Part shown: positions 22,210 to 34,500 of the stretch, piece by piece
How the letters are laid out: every line of letters begins with the position of its first letter
Position numbering within the stretch: the first letter of the stretch is position 1
Origin: Glycine soja
Taxonomy: Eukaryota > Streptophyta > Magnoliopsida > Fabales > Fabaceae
Assembly (NCBI RefSeq): GCF_004193775.1
Contig: NC_041007.1
Coordinates: forward strand, 30,015,057 to 30,079,056
Reading direction: 5' to 3'
Length of the DNA: 64,000 nt
The notes under the pieces: model-generated
Database searches by the model: none
What the model saw: only the letters and a program-made list of their open reading frames with translations
Told to the model about the DNA's origin: nothing
Translations under genes and position numbers: made by a program

Positions 22210-24082
22210 ATGGGATCGAGTCAAAATCCTTCGCTTAAAAAGAGGTTCTATCAAGTCAAAATCAAGAGCTTAGAGGTCACTAGTTTACGAGAGTTGGGGC
22301 AATTAATGGGTCAAACTTCAACGGCAAGCCTTCCGCAAAGCCTATGGTAAGATTTGGGACCTAGCTAGGGTAGAAGTCTCCATGGAACCGATTGCATCCC
22401 TTTCCCAATATTATGACCAGCCCCTAAGGTGCTTCACATTTGAGGACTTCCAGCTAGTGCCGACTGTGAAAGAGTTTGAAGAAATCCTGGGATGCCCACT
22501 GGGAGGAAGGAAGCCATATCACCATCTAGGTTCTATCCTTCCACGACAAGAGTTGCCAAGGTAGTGAAAATCTCAGCACAAGAGTTGGACCAGGTAAAGC
22601 AAAACAGGAATGGGGTAGTCGGAGTACCAAGGAAGTGTTGGAGGAAAGGGCAAAGGCCTTGGAAAATCAAGGCAAATGGGCTCTCCTTTATTGACATCTT
22701 GGCGCTTTTGATCTTTGGAGTTGTCCTCTTTCCGAATATTGAAGGGTTAGTGGACCTAGCAGTGATTGACGCTTTCCTCGCCTTTCATCATGGCAAGGAA
22801 AGCCCGGTCGTCGCCATTTTGGCCATGTATGACACGTTCGACCGGGGATGTGAAAAGAGCAGCGCAAGAATTGTTTGTTGTGCACTGGCTCTCTATGTGT
22901 GGCTGGTTTCACACCTTTTTTTTCTCTAAGAAGGTAGGCCCGTCTATCCGCTACAAGGTCACCGCTCGTGCATCGAAAAAAGAAAGGCGAATTGGGACCA
23001 ACTCTTGGCTAGCATGGAGGGGCGTCTGTTAATTGGTTCCCTCGCTAGAAGGAAGGAAGAATCAGGATTCTATCTTCACGCGAAGGATGTCCAAATGTTC
23101 CCTTGATGGGAACAAGGGGTTGTATTAAATATAATCCCGTCCTCGCCATAAGACAGCTTGGCTACCCCATGAGAGGAGTGCCATCAGACGAAAGCATCAC
23201 GCCTTTCATCGCACGGGGTTTTAGTGACCACAATGCGAGGGTACTCTAAGGAGTTCGCAAGGCATGGGATGCGGCGTGAAGAAAGGACAGAGAGCTTAGG
23301 GGAAGCAGTAATGGGATCATCGGCGGCTATCATAAGTGGCTGAGAGTCCGGACACAAGGATTGGATTGGCTCCCAAATCTAAAGACTGTGAGAGACAATG
23401 AGGTTAAAGCTTCGGAAGAAAGTGATGAGGTACAAGCCCTAAAGGCGAAGCTTGAAAGAGCCCGGGTAGTCAAAGAGAAGTTCAAGTCCATAGCCATCAA
23501 AGTCTGAAGAGAGTATGATGAACTAAGGGACGTCAATATGGCCACCGATGAAGCCTTGGAATGAGAAACCAAGAAGGCCCGAAAGGAAGAACACGACCAA
23601 AACAAGTTTTGAGGGGCTTTATAGGGCAGCAATAGTGAGCTCAAGCTCCGAAGAGGTGAAAGGAATCATCACGGGTCAAAGGAATGATCTTGAAGGACGA
23701 GCTAAAGGCTTGCCTTAGGTCGAAAAGAAATTTGTCCCAACAGTTAAGTGAGACTGAAGGGAATATGTGGGCCATCATCGATGAGTGCAAAGAGAAGCTA
23801 AATCTAGCGGCGACTCACGAGCAAAGGCTAGAGGATGAGTACGCCAAGATATCAGCAGAAATGGAAGCAAGGGAAAGGGTAATCGACTCGTTACACCAAG
23901 AGGCAACCATGTGGATGGACCGATTTGCTCTTACCTTGAACGGGAGTCAAGAACTTCCCCGATTGCTAGCCAAGGCCAAAGCAATGGCGGACACCTACTC
24001 CACCCCCGAGGAGATCCACAGACTTCTCAACTATTGTCAGCATATGATAGACTCAATGGCCCATATAATTAGAAACTGCTAG
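22210..24082 (+). pseudogene. ORF1 of element B, heavily broken
   Basis: The ATG at 22210 opens with KKRFYQVKIKSLEVTSLRELGQLMG, then a frameshift near 22315 breaks it. Homologous pieces follow in different frames: YYDQPLRCFTFEDFQLVP with EEILGCPLGG, then RNGVVGVPRK and VVLFPNIEGLVDLAVID. The C-terminal, coiled-coil-like part appears only from 23684 to 24082. In the frame homologous to A there are stops at 23046, 23277, 23505, 23610 and 23622, all also present in element D, plus stops at 23247 and 23562 that D lacks. The protein's role is unknown. Confidence 0.8.
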
Positions 24083-25095
24083 GAAGTTTGTATTGTCGCT
24101 CAGATCTTGAATAGTTATAAACTTTCTGAATAAAATTAGTTTATCCCGCGTTTTTACTCCAAAGATAAGTGCGAATCAAATCACTCTCGCATTTTATCTC
24201 TAGCATGCATAAGCATCTCTTCATGGCATCATAATGAACATATCGTTCCTGCATTTGTCCGTTATCATATTCTAGCATCACATTTTGCATGAGTCATTGC
24301 ATCATCATGCATATGCGTTCAACATACTTTTTGTTCTACAAACTGCATACCTTTTGTTTTCATGTTTGCTCATGTGTGAGCCTTGCATTTTCCTCTACAA
24401 AACAAAAACAAAAAAGGAAGCATGAAAATTCATGATGCATTCTTGGTTGCATATATTCGGTACCATGAGCCAACCATGTTGGGATCATAAACCCGTTTCA
24501 CTTAAAAACAAAATGAGTGAACATGGTACCTAATGCATAGAAAAGATGTTTCTTCGGGCATCTCAATTTGATAATTACATTCTCCATGCTTAGTATGCGT
24601 ATTCCTGAGTCTTTCATCCCTATGAAATGTTGTTGAAGTATTGGCGATCAAAATTGCCTTTCCCTGGGTTATGGGGTTGAACCAAGCTCATGCTTTTTCG
24701 AAAAAAGTTCATCAAGTCAAGTTGAAGTATGGAAGTAACTATCTTGCAAAAATTGGGGCAAAAGATGAATCGAGTTACATCACTGCTTCATTTTCTGCCA
24801 AACACATTTAGGACTGTTGATGTCCTTGTTACTTCCAGTTTCACCTTGACCAAGATGTCATGAACCATGTGGAAAAATCTAAATTGATTCAACCCCATGT
24901 CCTGCGTAAAAATTCGCAATACTTCAACTGTACATCATTCGCATACATCCATGTTTTTCATTGGTTGCATTGCTCATTGCATTCTTTCCTTGAAAAATAA
25001 AATAAAATAAAATAAAATGAACTTAATCATTGTTATCAAAAAGAAGAGGACACGCTTTACGGTGCCCTTACCGAACTCGTGCTAGAGCTAGAGTA
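24083..25095 (+). other. ORF1-gag spacer of element B
   Basis: No gene seen. The sequence is AT-rich, with several GCAT/CATGCAT motifs and a short AAAAT run (about 24994-25019). The end reads into the gag N-terminus (CPYRTRARAR, from about 25066), as in A. Confidence 0.6.
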
Positions 25096-26797
25096 ATGGG
25101 TGAAGCAGAGGAGGTGCAAGAGAAGATGAAGGCCGACATGGAGGCCATGAAAGAGCAAATGGCCACAATGATGGAGGCCATGATGAGCATGAAGAAGATA
25201 ATGGAAGCCAATGCGGTTATAGTTGCCGCTACTAGCGCTGTCGCTAAGGTGAACCCGATGCTCCCATCTGGCCTCAAGCAAATGAATCATCCAACCTCAA
25301 ATATGGTAGGCAAAGATTTGGGAAGTACGGACGACCCCATGATGTTCAAATTCAAAACGAGCACGCCTTCCCATCATATGGCTTGCCTGCCAACTATACA
25401 CCACCCAACGTGGCATACACTCTCAATGAAAATCTCAATAACTCCACTCCGATACTCATTGAGAACCAATAACCTCAATCTGATCAGGCACATATCTCTC
25501 AAACCATGGGGGAGACACATGAAATTCCCCACCACAATCTAGCTGACTTCGAGCCTTGGCTCGGATATGCCACTGAAGGGCAAGCAGTTGGGGGTATACC
25601 CTTTGAAAACACTTTGGAGGGCCCTCAGTTTCGCCCACAACCACAACCATTGCATTTTGCGGTGGGAAGAGCCCCTCCTGCTATGGCCGAAAAGGGAAAG
25701 GCGGATCATCTAGAGGAAAGGCTCAGGGCCATTGAAGGAGGTGAAGATTATTCCTTTGCTAATCTAGAAGAGTTGTTCCTAGTACCCAATATCATCACCC
25801 CTCCCAAGTTCAAGGTGCTGGACTTTGACAAGTACAAGGGGACTACTTGTCCCAAGAACCATCTAAAGATGTATTGTCAGAAGATGGGGGAATACACAAA
25901 AGATGAGGAATTGCTGATACATTCCTTCCAAAAAAGTCTTACTGGGGTAGCTGTAACCTGGTACACTAACTTGGAATCTTCCCGAGTCCATTCTTGGAAG
26001 GACCTAATGGTTGCCTTTGTTAGGCAGTATTAGTACAATTTTGATATGGTTCTGGATAGGATGCAACTACAGAACATTTGCAAAAAGAGGGACGGATCTT
26101 TCAAAGAACACGCCCAAAAGGTGGAGTGATCTGGTGGCCCAAGTGGTACCCCCAATGATGGAAAGGGAGACGATGATCGTGATGGTAGACACATTATCGA
26201 TACTCTACTATGAAAAGATGGTGGGCTATGCACCCTTAAAGCTTTGCGGATTTGGTCTTCGCCAGTGAAAGGATCGAAGTGGATCTGAAAAGAGGCAAAT
26301 TTAATCATCCTGCTTAGACGAATGAGAAAACTGGGGCAAATAAAGAGGGTGAGGATGAGGGAGAAACCCATGCTGTGACTGCCATCCCTGTGTGGCCAAG
26401 TTTCCCACCAACCCAACAATGTCATTACTCAACCAATAACAAACCTTCTCCTTACCTACTGCCCATTTATCCATAAAGGCCATCCCTAAATCAACCACAA
26501 AGTCTATCTACCGCACTTCCAATGATGAACACCACCTTTAGCAAAACCAAAAAACACCAACCAAAAATGAATTTTGCAGCGAGAAAGCCTGTAGAATTCA
26601 CCCCAATTCCAGTGTCCTATGCTGACTTGCTCCCATATCTACTTGATAATTCAATGGTAGCCATAACCCTAGCCAAGGTTCATCAACCTCCATTTCTCCG
26701 AGAATACGACTCGAACGCAATGTGTGCTTGTCACGGAAAAGCCTCGGGGCGTTCCATTGAGCATTGTAGGGCTCTGAATGTAAGGTGCAAGGTCTAA
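25096..26797 (+). pseudogene. gag of element B, broken
   Basis: The ATG at 25096 is homologous to A's gag start. An N-terminal methionine- and glutamate-rich helix (MKADMEAMKEQMATMMEAMM) is followed by a frameshift near 25340 and a stop at 25470-25472. The capsid-like core then reads in another frame: FDKYKGTTCPKNHLKMYC and GVAVTWYTNLESSRVHSWKD, which matches the plant retrotransposon Gag family. A stop at 26031 and further shifts follow. The last piece has CACHGKASGRSIEHC, resembling the modified zinc-knuckle end of Ogre Gag, and stops at 26797. Gag would form the particle and package RNA. This copy is not functional. Confidence 0.8.
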
Positions 26798-27301
26798 TTG
26801 ATGCGGGCTGGCTGAAATTTGAGGAGAATTGCGTGTAAATCCTGACATTGACAAGAGATGCCATACATGGGGCAATACTGGAAGCTGTTGTTATGACTCA
26901 TCAGGATTTTCAAGTTTATGCCATCATGAAATGGATAAAGTTGATATCTTTCTCCCTCATCCTCTCACAAACGCATGTTTGCTTATTCAAACTTCATTGG
27001 AATGTGGGTGCAAGCCATTGGTCTGTTTGCTCAAGCGACCTGCGCTCCTGAGTGTTGACTTCTAAGACTGTTCAATCAGAGGTTACTCGTCTTGCACGTT
27101 GGCAGGGCTGCCGTAGAACTACAAAAAAAAAAGTTCAAAACAAATAATTTCAGAAATAAAAATAAAAATAAAATAAAAAAGGTTCAAAAGAAAAAGAAAA
27201 AAGCATTTGATTGACTGTGTTTTCAAGACGTTCATGTGACTTCATTTTATCATTCCGGAAAGTTTGTCTTCTTAGAGAGAAGTGAGTTATCAAGAATAGG
27301 A
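26798..27301 (+). other. gag-protease spacer of element B, left part
   Basis: Degraded continuation of the gag-pro region followed by an A-rich stretch (27120-27215). No intact gene seen. The last five bases, TAGGA (27297-27301), are one half of the target-site duplication of the solo LTR that follows. Confidence 0.5.
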
Positions 27302-28037
27302 TGTTGGATAAATGGCCTTAGTTACCTTAAGAAAAGGGGGGGTTGAATTAAGATACGAAGATTATTCCCCAATTAAACTTTCACTCTCTCTTTTCGGATT
27401 AACAATGCACACAGGGATAACCCTTCCCTTGTGTTCAGGAATCCTCTACAACAAGAGACCCACGGTCTCTTAATCCCTTTTCAGAAATAAGAAGAAGGGA
27501 AGAAGAGGTCTCTCGTAAAAGAGGTAGATTGTAAAATGAAGATCAATCAAAAATTCCTTATCGAATATGCAAGTGGTTGACCAAGGAATCTTTTTGAGAG
27601 GATAAGACATTTCAGTTCAGAAAAACTCTTGATCTTTCGAGAGGATAAAACTGTTTGGGCAATGAAAACTCTCTTTAAAACATTTGAATGGCCGTTCATA
27701 AAACATTTGAATAGATATGTCTCTTGGAAATTATTTTCTGAAAATCCCCTATGGTAATCAATTACAAGACTTATGTAATCGATTACAGGTTTTAAAAATT
27801 TGAATTAAAACATTTTTAACTGCTGGTAATCGATTACCAGAGAGCAAATCTCAATTTGAAATGATAGAATTCTTTGGTCAAACCTTTTGTTTGTTTCAAT
27901 TTGGAAACCTTCCTAAAGATTCTAAGAGATCAAACTTGATCATATGTCTTGATTTTCTTGGATTCTAGTCTTGAATAAAACTTAGAAGCACTTGATCCTT
28001 TAGCATCATCAAGACATCAAAACATCTTGATTCTACA
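27302..28037. mobile_element. Solo LTR of a third family (736 bp) with 5-bp TSD
   Basis: It starts TGTTGGATAAATGGCC and ends GATTCTACA (TGT...ACA ends). It is flanked by a perfect TAGGA duplication at 27297-27301 and 28038-28042. It contains TAATCAATTAC, TAATCGATTAC and the palindrome TGGTAATCGATTACCA, motifs frequent in legume LTR elements. No coding region is present, so this is what remains after LTR-LTR recombination. Family and orientation are not determined. Confidence 0.8.
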
Positions 28038-28160
28038 TAGGAGTCATTTGACTTAATCCATCAACTGAAAAATCCTTCAACTATTTCTCGTCCTTGGAAA
28101 ATTCTTTTTGCAAGAATAAACTGCTTCTTTCATTCTTCCTCACTACGAGGTTTTGAAAAC

Positions 28161-28391
28161 AAGACAACAATTGGTACCTCTAAGCCCTACACTGGGGCAA
28201 TGAAAGGCACCATGCATAAACCTCAAGCGAACCTAAGGGCAGATTAGAAGTTCTCACCCAATAGGTTCCCTCCTACAAGGTCATGACAAAAGACAACGAT
28301 TGGTACCTCAAAGCCATACACTGGGGCAATGAGGGGCATCGTGCATGAACCTCAAGTGAACCTAGGGGCAAATCAAAAGTTCTCACCCATC
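28161..28391. repeat. 129-bp tandem duplication in the element B spacer
   Basis: Copies start AAGACAACRATTGGTACCTC at 28161 and 28290 and both run to AAGTTCTCACCCA. They contain ACACTGGGGCAATGA and AACCTCAAG. They differ at about ten scattered positions, so the duplication is not recent. Confidence 0.8.
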
Positions 28392-28445
28392 GATGTTTTT
28401 TTTTTTTTAAAAAAAATAATAATAATAATAATAATAAAAAAGGGG
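28388..28445. repeat. T/A run and AAT microsatellite
   Basis: A T run and an A run are followed by about eight AAT repeats and AAAAAAGGGG. Simple sequence, no gene. Confidence 0.8.
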
Positions 28446-28920
28446 ACAAACCCTGGAATTTCGATGGATTGGTTAAACATCAAATGGCTCCATTGCCGTC
28501 ACTCCAAAATGGTCAAGTGACTAAATCAAAAAGAACATACACTCTGAGGGAGTTCCCGGAGAGATTTGCAAAAACATAGGATGAGGTTGCATGAATTATC
28601 ACCTTTTTCAAAAGGACAGTCAATTTGTGTTTTCCAAAAAAAAAAAAAAATCAAATCAAAATCAAAATCACAAAATAGGGAAAGAATGTCATGAACATTG
28701 TACAACGTTCCATTACATTGCATTGTTTCATATGAAGTCCGCATTTACCAAATTTCACGACAAAGGTGCATGCATCTGCATCCCTAAAAATCATGTTAAC
28801 TGCATAGATTTCCTACATCTAATGTCCAAATCTTGTGGATTTGGGATGACCGGCCCTCTTGATGAGTCGATCTCTTGCTTTCTCATAAGGGTGGACCCTT
28901 GGGTACTTGTACCTATCACC
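28446..28920 (+). other. Element B spacer between microsatellite and minisatellite
   Basis: No gene supported. A short frame with an A/CAAAATCAAAATC run (about 28637-28675) reads into the minisatellite but matches nothing recognisable. It ends with GGGTACTTGTACC, a first weak form of the minisatellite motif. Confidence 0.5.
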
Positions 28921-29650
28921 TTGAGAGGACTACACGTCCTCACCATCAGAGGGCTGCACGCCCTCACCTCCAGAGGACTACATGTCCTCGCCTTGAGAGG
29001 GCTACACGCCCTCACCTTGGGTACTAGTTACCCTCACCGTCAGAGGACTACACATCCTCGCCTTGAGAGGACTACACGTCCTCACCATCAGAGGGCTGCA
29101 CGCCCTCACCTCCAGAGGACTACATGTCCTCGCCTTGAGAGGGCTACACGCCCTCACCTTGGGTACTTGTTACCCTCACCGTTGAGAGGACTACATGTCC
29201 TCGCCTTGAGAGGGCTACACGCCCTCACCTTGGGTACTAGTTACCCTCACCGTTGAGAGGACTACACGTCCTCGCCTTGAGAGGACTACACGTCCTCACC
29301 ATCAGAGGGCTGCACGCCCTCACCTCCAGAGGACTACATGTCCTCGCCTTGAGAGGGCTACACGTCCTCACCTTGGGTACTAGTTACCCTCACCGTTAGA
29401 GGACTACACGTCCTCGCCTTGAGAGGACTACACGTCCTCACCATTAGAGGGCTGCACGCCCTCACCTCCAGAGGACTACATGTCCTCGCCTTGAGAGGGC
29501 TACACGCCCTCACCCTGGGTACTAGTTACCCTCACCGTTGAGAGGACTACATGTCCTCGCCTTGAGAGGGCTACACGCCCTCACCTTGGGTACTAGTTAC
29601 CCTCACCGTTGAGAGGACTACACGTCCTCACCATCAGAGGGCTGCACGAC
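28921..29650 (+). repeat. Hairpin minisatellite in the gag-pro region
   Basis: About 25 modules spaced by roughly 28-29 bp, each a short inverted repeat. The main types are GAGGACTACACGTCCTC, GAGGGCTGCACGCCCTC, GAGGACTACATGTCCTC, GAGGGCTACACGCCCTC and GGGTACTAGTTACCC. They follow one another in a recurring order with linkers ACCATCA, ACCTCCA, GCCTTGA, ACCTT and ACCGTT. Stems change in concert (GAGGA with TCCTC, GAGGG with CCCTC). The array ends inside a module, GGGCTGCACGACATGGAGACG, where protease-region coding resumes. Confidence 0.92.
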
Positions 29651-31358
29651 ATGGAGACGTGTTTGGGAGTAGAGGAATTGTTACAGCGGATGATAGATCA
29701 AGGTCGACTGGAAGTCGGCAGTGAAGGAAAAGAAGAGCAGCATATATGCATGCAGTCCACGGATGGGAGCAGTGTTGCGAAGCCCAAACCCTTGGTAATA
29801 TACTTCACTAAAAGCGCAGCTTCGCAAAAGCCCGGACACCCCTTAGCAGCTAAACCTGTTCCTTTCCCATACCAAAGTAGCCACGCAGTACCATGGAGGT
29901 ATACACCTCCGAGGGAGAAGGAAGAAGAAGCTACCGACATCAGCTCGTTGTCAGCTGAAGTAACAAATATCACGGGACTGAGTGGTGTGACCCGTAGTGG
30001 TCGTGTGTTCGCGCCTCCGGACCTACCAGTCCAACCCGCGGACGTCAAGGGAAAAGGAAAAGTGGTGGAGGAACAAGATGGCGAAGCACCCCACGCTTCG
30101 AATAAAGATATTTTGGCAAAGGGCCTCCCGGAGAAAAATGATGGTAAAAAGGAGGTGTCGCTAGAGGAAGCCAGCGAATTCCTCTGTATAATTCAGCAGA
30201 GCGAATTCAAGGTTATCGAACAGCTCAACAAAACCCCGGCCAGGGTCTCGTTGTTGGAGTTACTTATGAGCTCCGAGCCTCATCGGGCTCTGCTAGTAAA
30301 AGTTCTGAACGAGGCCCATGTGGCCCAAGATATCTCGGTAGAAGGTTTCGGAGGGCTGGTCAACAATATCACTGCCAACAACTATCTTGCCTTCGCCGAA
30401 GAAGAAATCCCCGCCGAGGGGAGAGGGCATAATAAGGCTTTACACGTATCAGTCAAGTGTATGGACCATATCGTAGCCAAGGTGCTCATCGATAATGGTT
30501 CCAGTTTAAACGTGATGCCTAAGAGCACTTTGGAGAAATTACCATTCAATGCTTCCCACTTAAAGCCGAGTTCAATGGTGGTTTGTGCCTTCAACGGCAC
30601 TCGCCGAGAGGTTAGGGGAGAGATCGATCTCCCAGTACAAATAGGCCCTCACACCTGTCAAGTCACCTTCCAAATAATGGACATTAACCCCCCCCTACAG
30701 CTGTCTGTTGGGGCGCCCGTGGATCCACTCAGTGGGAGTTGTGCCCTCTACACTCCACCAAAAGTTGAAATTCGTAGTGGAGGGGTACTTGGTCATCGTG
30801 TAAGGCGAGGAAGACATCTTGGTGAGCTGCCCATCCTCTATGCCTTATGTGGAAGCCGCAGAAGAATCGTTAGAAACCGCTTTCCAGTCTTTTGAGGTGG
30901 TCAGCATTTCCTCCGTGGACTCCTTCTCTGGGCAGCCTTGTCTGTCCGATGCAGCAGTAATGATGGCCCGAGTTATGTTAGGGAACGGTTACGAACCCGG
31001 AATGGGTTTAGGCAAGGACAACGGCGGCATAACTAGCCTGATAAATGCCAAAGGAAATCGTGGGAAGTATGGTTTAGGCTATAAGCCCACTCAGGCGGAT
31101 ATGAAAAGAAGCATCGCGGGAAGGAAGAGCAGTGGTCAAAACTCGCGTTGGAGACAAGAAAGTGAGGGAAGCCCGCCCTGCCACATAAGTAGAAGCTCTA
31201 TAAGCGCGGGTCTGGGAGACAGAGGTCAAGTGGTCTCGATATGCGAAGATGATGTTCCGAGTACATCGGATTTGGTATGACCATGCCCTCCTGATTTCCA
31301 GCTGGGAAATTGGCGAGTGGAGGAACGCCCCGGCATTTACGCAACGAGCATAATGTAA
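29651..31358 (+). pseudogene. Protease and G-patch region of element B, broken
   Basis: From the end of the minisatellite the frame reads METCLGVEELLQRMIDQGRL, a proline- and glutamate-rich stretch, then a retropepsin domain with the active-site motif LIDNGSSLNVMP (about 30486-30520). One extra C in a run of eight (about 30693) shifts the frame just after FQIMDINP. The homologous reading resumes as VSCPSSMPYVEAAEESLET and a glycine-rich G-patch-like motif (GYEPGMGLGKDNGG, GKYGLGYKP; about 30980-31090). A TGA at 31278-31280 interrupts it. The same frame continues to a stop at 31356-31358. G-patch modules usually contact RNA or RNA helicases; their role in Ogre is not known. Confidence 0.82.
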
Positions 31359-31534
31359 ACCTTTACGGTTTTAAAAGCTCTATAGTTGGGCCTAGGCTTT
31401 AGAGTTTTCCCTTTTGTTAAGGCTTTGTGTCTTTTGTTTTTGAATTTATAATACAAGGATCTTTCTTCATCTGTTCCTACGTCTCTACCCATTCCCATTC
31501 ATTTGCATGTTTACTTCTTTTTCTGAAACGGCAG
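31355..31534 (+). other. Predicted intron joining protease and RT frames (Ogre hallmark)
   Basis: Donor ATGTAAAC (GT at 31355-31356), acceptor TTCTGAAACGGCAG (AG at 31533-31534) after a pyrimidine-rich run; length 180 bp. Removing it would put the protease frame (ending in phase 2 at 31354) exactly in phase with the RT frame from 31535 (DDESPEGTNTWDPPIDFEQ). Ogre elements are known for an intron at this place, spliced in only part of the transcripts. Coordinates and phase come from the sequence; splicing itself is not shown. Confidence 0.7.
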
Positions 31535-34500
31535 ATCCGATGACGAGTCCCCCGAAGGTACTAATACCTGGGACCCGCCTATCGACTTCGAGCAAGAAAT
31601 GAGTCAAACGAAAGATGAAGGAAACGAGGATGTGGGACTTCCCCCGGAATTAGAAAGAATGGTCGCCCATGAGGACCAAGAAATGGGGCCTCATCAAGAA
31701 GAAACAGAGCTGGTAGACTTAGGAATTGGCAGTGGAAGAAGGGAAGTAAAGATAGGTACAGGTATTACCGCACCTATCCGTGAGGAATTAATAAACCTGC
31801 TAAAAGACTACCAAGACATCTTTGCTTGGTCATACCAAGATATGCCCGGCTTGAGTTCTGACATTGTACAACACCGATTACCTCTAAATCCCGAGTGTTC
31901 CCCGGTAAAACAGAAACTGAGAAGGATGAAGCCCGAAACATCCTTAAAGATAAAAGAAGAAGTGAAGAAGCAACTTGATGCTGGATTTCTGGCCATCGCT
32001 CGGTATCCAGAATGGGTTGCCAACATCGTACCGGTCCCTAAGAAAGATGGGAAAGTACGAATGTGTGTGGATTATCGGGACCTGAATCGGGCCAGTCCCA
32101 AGGACAATTTTCCTTTACCACACATCGATATCCTCGTAGATAACACGGCCAATTTCGCTTTATTTTCCTTCATGGACGGTTTCTCTGGTTACAATCAGAT
32201 AAAGATGGCGCCCGAGGATATGGAAAAGACTACTTTCGTCACCCTGTGGGGGACGTTCTGTTACAAGGTGATGTCCTTTGGACTCAAGAATGCCGGGGCA
32301 ACTTATCAACGGGCCATGGTAGCTTTGTTCCATGATATGATGCATCAAGAAATTGAGGTCTACGTGGACGACATAATTGCTAAATCTAAATCTGAGGAAG
32401 AACACCTTGTCAACCTGCGGAAGTTGTTCGAAAGGCTTAAGAAATATCAATTAAGGTTGAACCCCGCCAAGTGTACTTTTGGGGTCAAATCAGGGAAATT
32501 GCTTGGTTTCATTGTAAGCCAGAAAGGGATAGAGGTAGACCCCGAAAAGGTGAAGGCTATCCTTGAGATGCCAGAACCCCGCACAGAGAGGCAAGTTCGA
32601 GGTTTCCTGGGACGCTTGAATTATATTGCCAGATTCATATCGCAGCTCACCTCCATTTGTAAGCCGTTGTTCAAGCTCTTACGTAAAAACCAAACTGATC
32701 GCTGGAATGAGGATTGCCAAGAGGCTTTTGGAAGGATCAAGAAGTGCCTTATGAATCCTCCCGTGCTTATGCCACCAGTACCTGGAAGGCCTCTCATCTT
32801 GTACATGATAATCTTAGACGAGTCAATGGGGTGTATGCTGGGGCAACATGACGAATCCGGGAAGAAAGAGTGCGCTGTTAACTACCTAAGTAAGAAGTTC
32901 ATGACCTGTGAGATGAATTACTCCTTGCTCGAAAGAACGTTTTATGCTTTAGTATGGGCATCCCATCGCCTAAGGCAGTACATGCTGAGCCATACTACCT
33001 GGTTGATATCCAAGATGGACCCGGTTAAGTACATCTTTGAAAAGCCAGCTCTCACGGGACGAATCGCCCGGTGGCAAGTCCTGCTATCCGAGTTTGATAT
33101 AGTCTACGTCACCCAAAAGGTGATAAAAGGAAGCGCCTTAGCAGATTATTTGGCTCAACAGCCTCTTAACGACTATCAGCCCATGCATCCTGAATTCCCG
33201 GATGAGGACATCATGGCCTTGTTTGAGGAAAAATTGGACGAAGATCGGGACAAATGGACCGTATGGTTTGACGGAGCGTCAAACATTCTAGGTCATGGCG
33301 TTGGGGCAGTATTGGTCTCTCCGGACAATCAATGTGTACCCTTTACAGCCAGGCTAGGATTCGACTGCACCAACAACATGGCCGAATATGAAGCATGTGC
33401 CCTAGCCGTCCAGGCAGCGATTGACTCCAATGTCAAACTACTCAAGGTGTACGGCGACTCGGCATTGGTAATCCATCAGCTGAGAGGGGAATGGGAAACT
33501 AGAGATCCCAAGCTGATACCCTACAAAGCCTATATCAAGGAATTGGCTAAGACCTTTGATGAGATCTCCTTCCATCATGTTCCCCACGAGGAAAATCAAA
33601 TGGCGGATGCACTTGCTACTTTGGCGTCTATGTTCCAACTAACACCGCACGGGGATCTACCCTACATTGAATTTTGGTGTCGTGGCAAACCTGCGCATTG
33701 TTGCCAAGTAGAAGAGGAACGGGACGGAAAGCCTTGGTATTTCGACATCAAGCGATATGTCGTAAGCAAAGAATACCCGCCAGAGATTGCCGACAATGAT
33801 AAGAGGACATTGAGAAGGTTGGCAGCCGATTTCTTCATGAGCGGAAGCATACTGTATAAGAGAAATCACGACATGACACTCCTGCGGTGTGTGGATGCCA
33901 GGGAGGCAAATCACATGATCGAGGAAGTCCATGAGGGCTCGTTTGGAAGCACGCCAACGGGCATGCTATGGCCAGGAAGATCCTAAGAGCAGGTTATTAC
34001 TGGCTTACCATGGAAAGTGATTGTTGTGTCCATGTGAGGAAGTGCCACAAATGTCAAGCGTTCGTAGATAATGTCAATGCCCCACCACATCCTCTGAATG
34101 TCATGTCCGCCCCTTGGCCTTTCTCCATGTGGGGAATAGATGTCATCGGGGCCATTGAGCCCAAGGCCTCGAATGGTCATCGCTTCATCCTCGTAGCGAT
34201 AGATTATTTCACCAAGTGGGTCGAGGCAGCTTCCTATACCAACGTCACGAGGGGTGTGGTGGTCAGGTTCATTAAGAAAGAGATCATCTGCCGATATGGT
34301 TTGCCAAGGAAGATTATCACGGACAACGGCACCAACCTGAATAACAAGATGATGGGGGAAATGTGCGAGGAGTTTAAAATCCAGCATCACAATTCCACAC
34401 CCTACCGGCCAAAGATGAATGGAGCCGTGGAAGCGGCCAATAAGAATATCAAAAAGATTATCCAAAAGATGACCGTGTCATACAAGGATTGGCACAAAAT

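Noticed and set aside
28591..29256. 221-codon ORF ending in repeated RGLHVL/RTTRPH peptides.
   Set aside because: It is the hairpin minisatellite read as protein. The frame changes between copies and the N-terminus is simple sequence.
33983..34465. 160-codon ORF on the minus strand.
   Set aside because: It is the complement of the integrase core of element B and has no similarity of its own.
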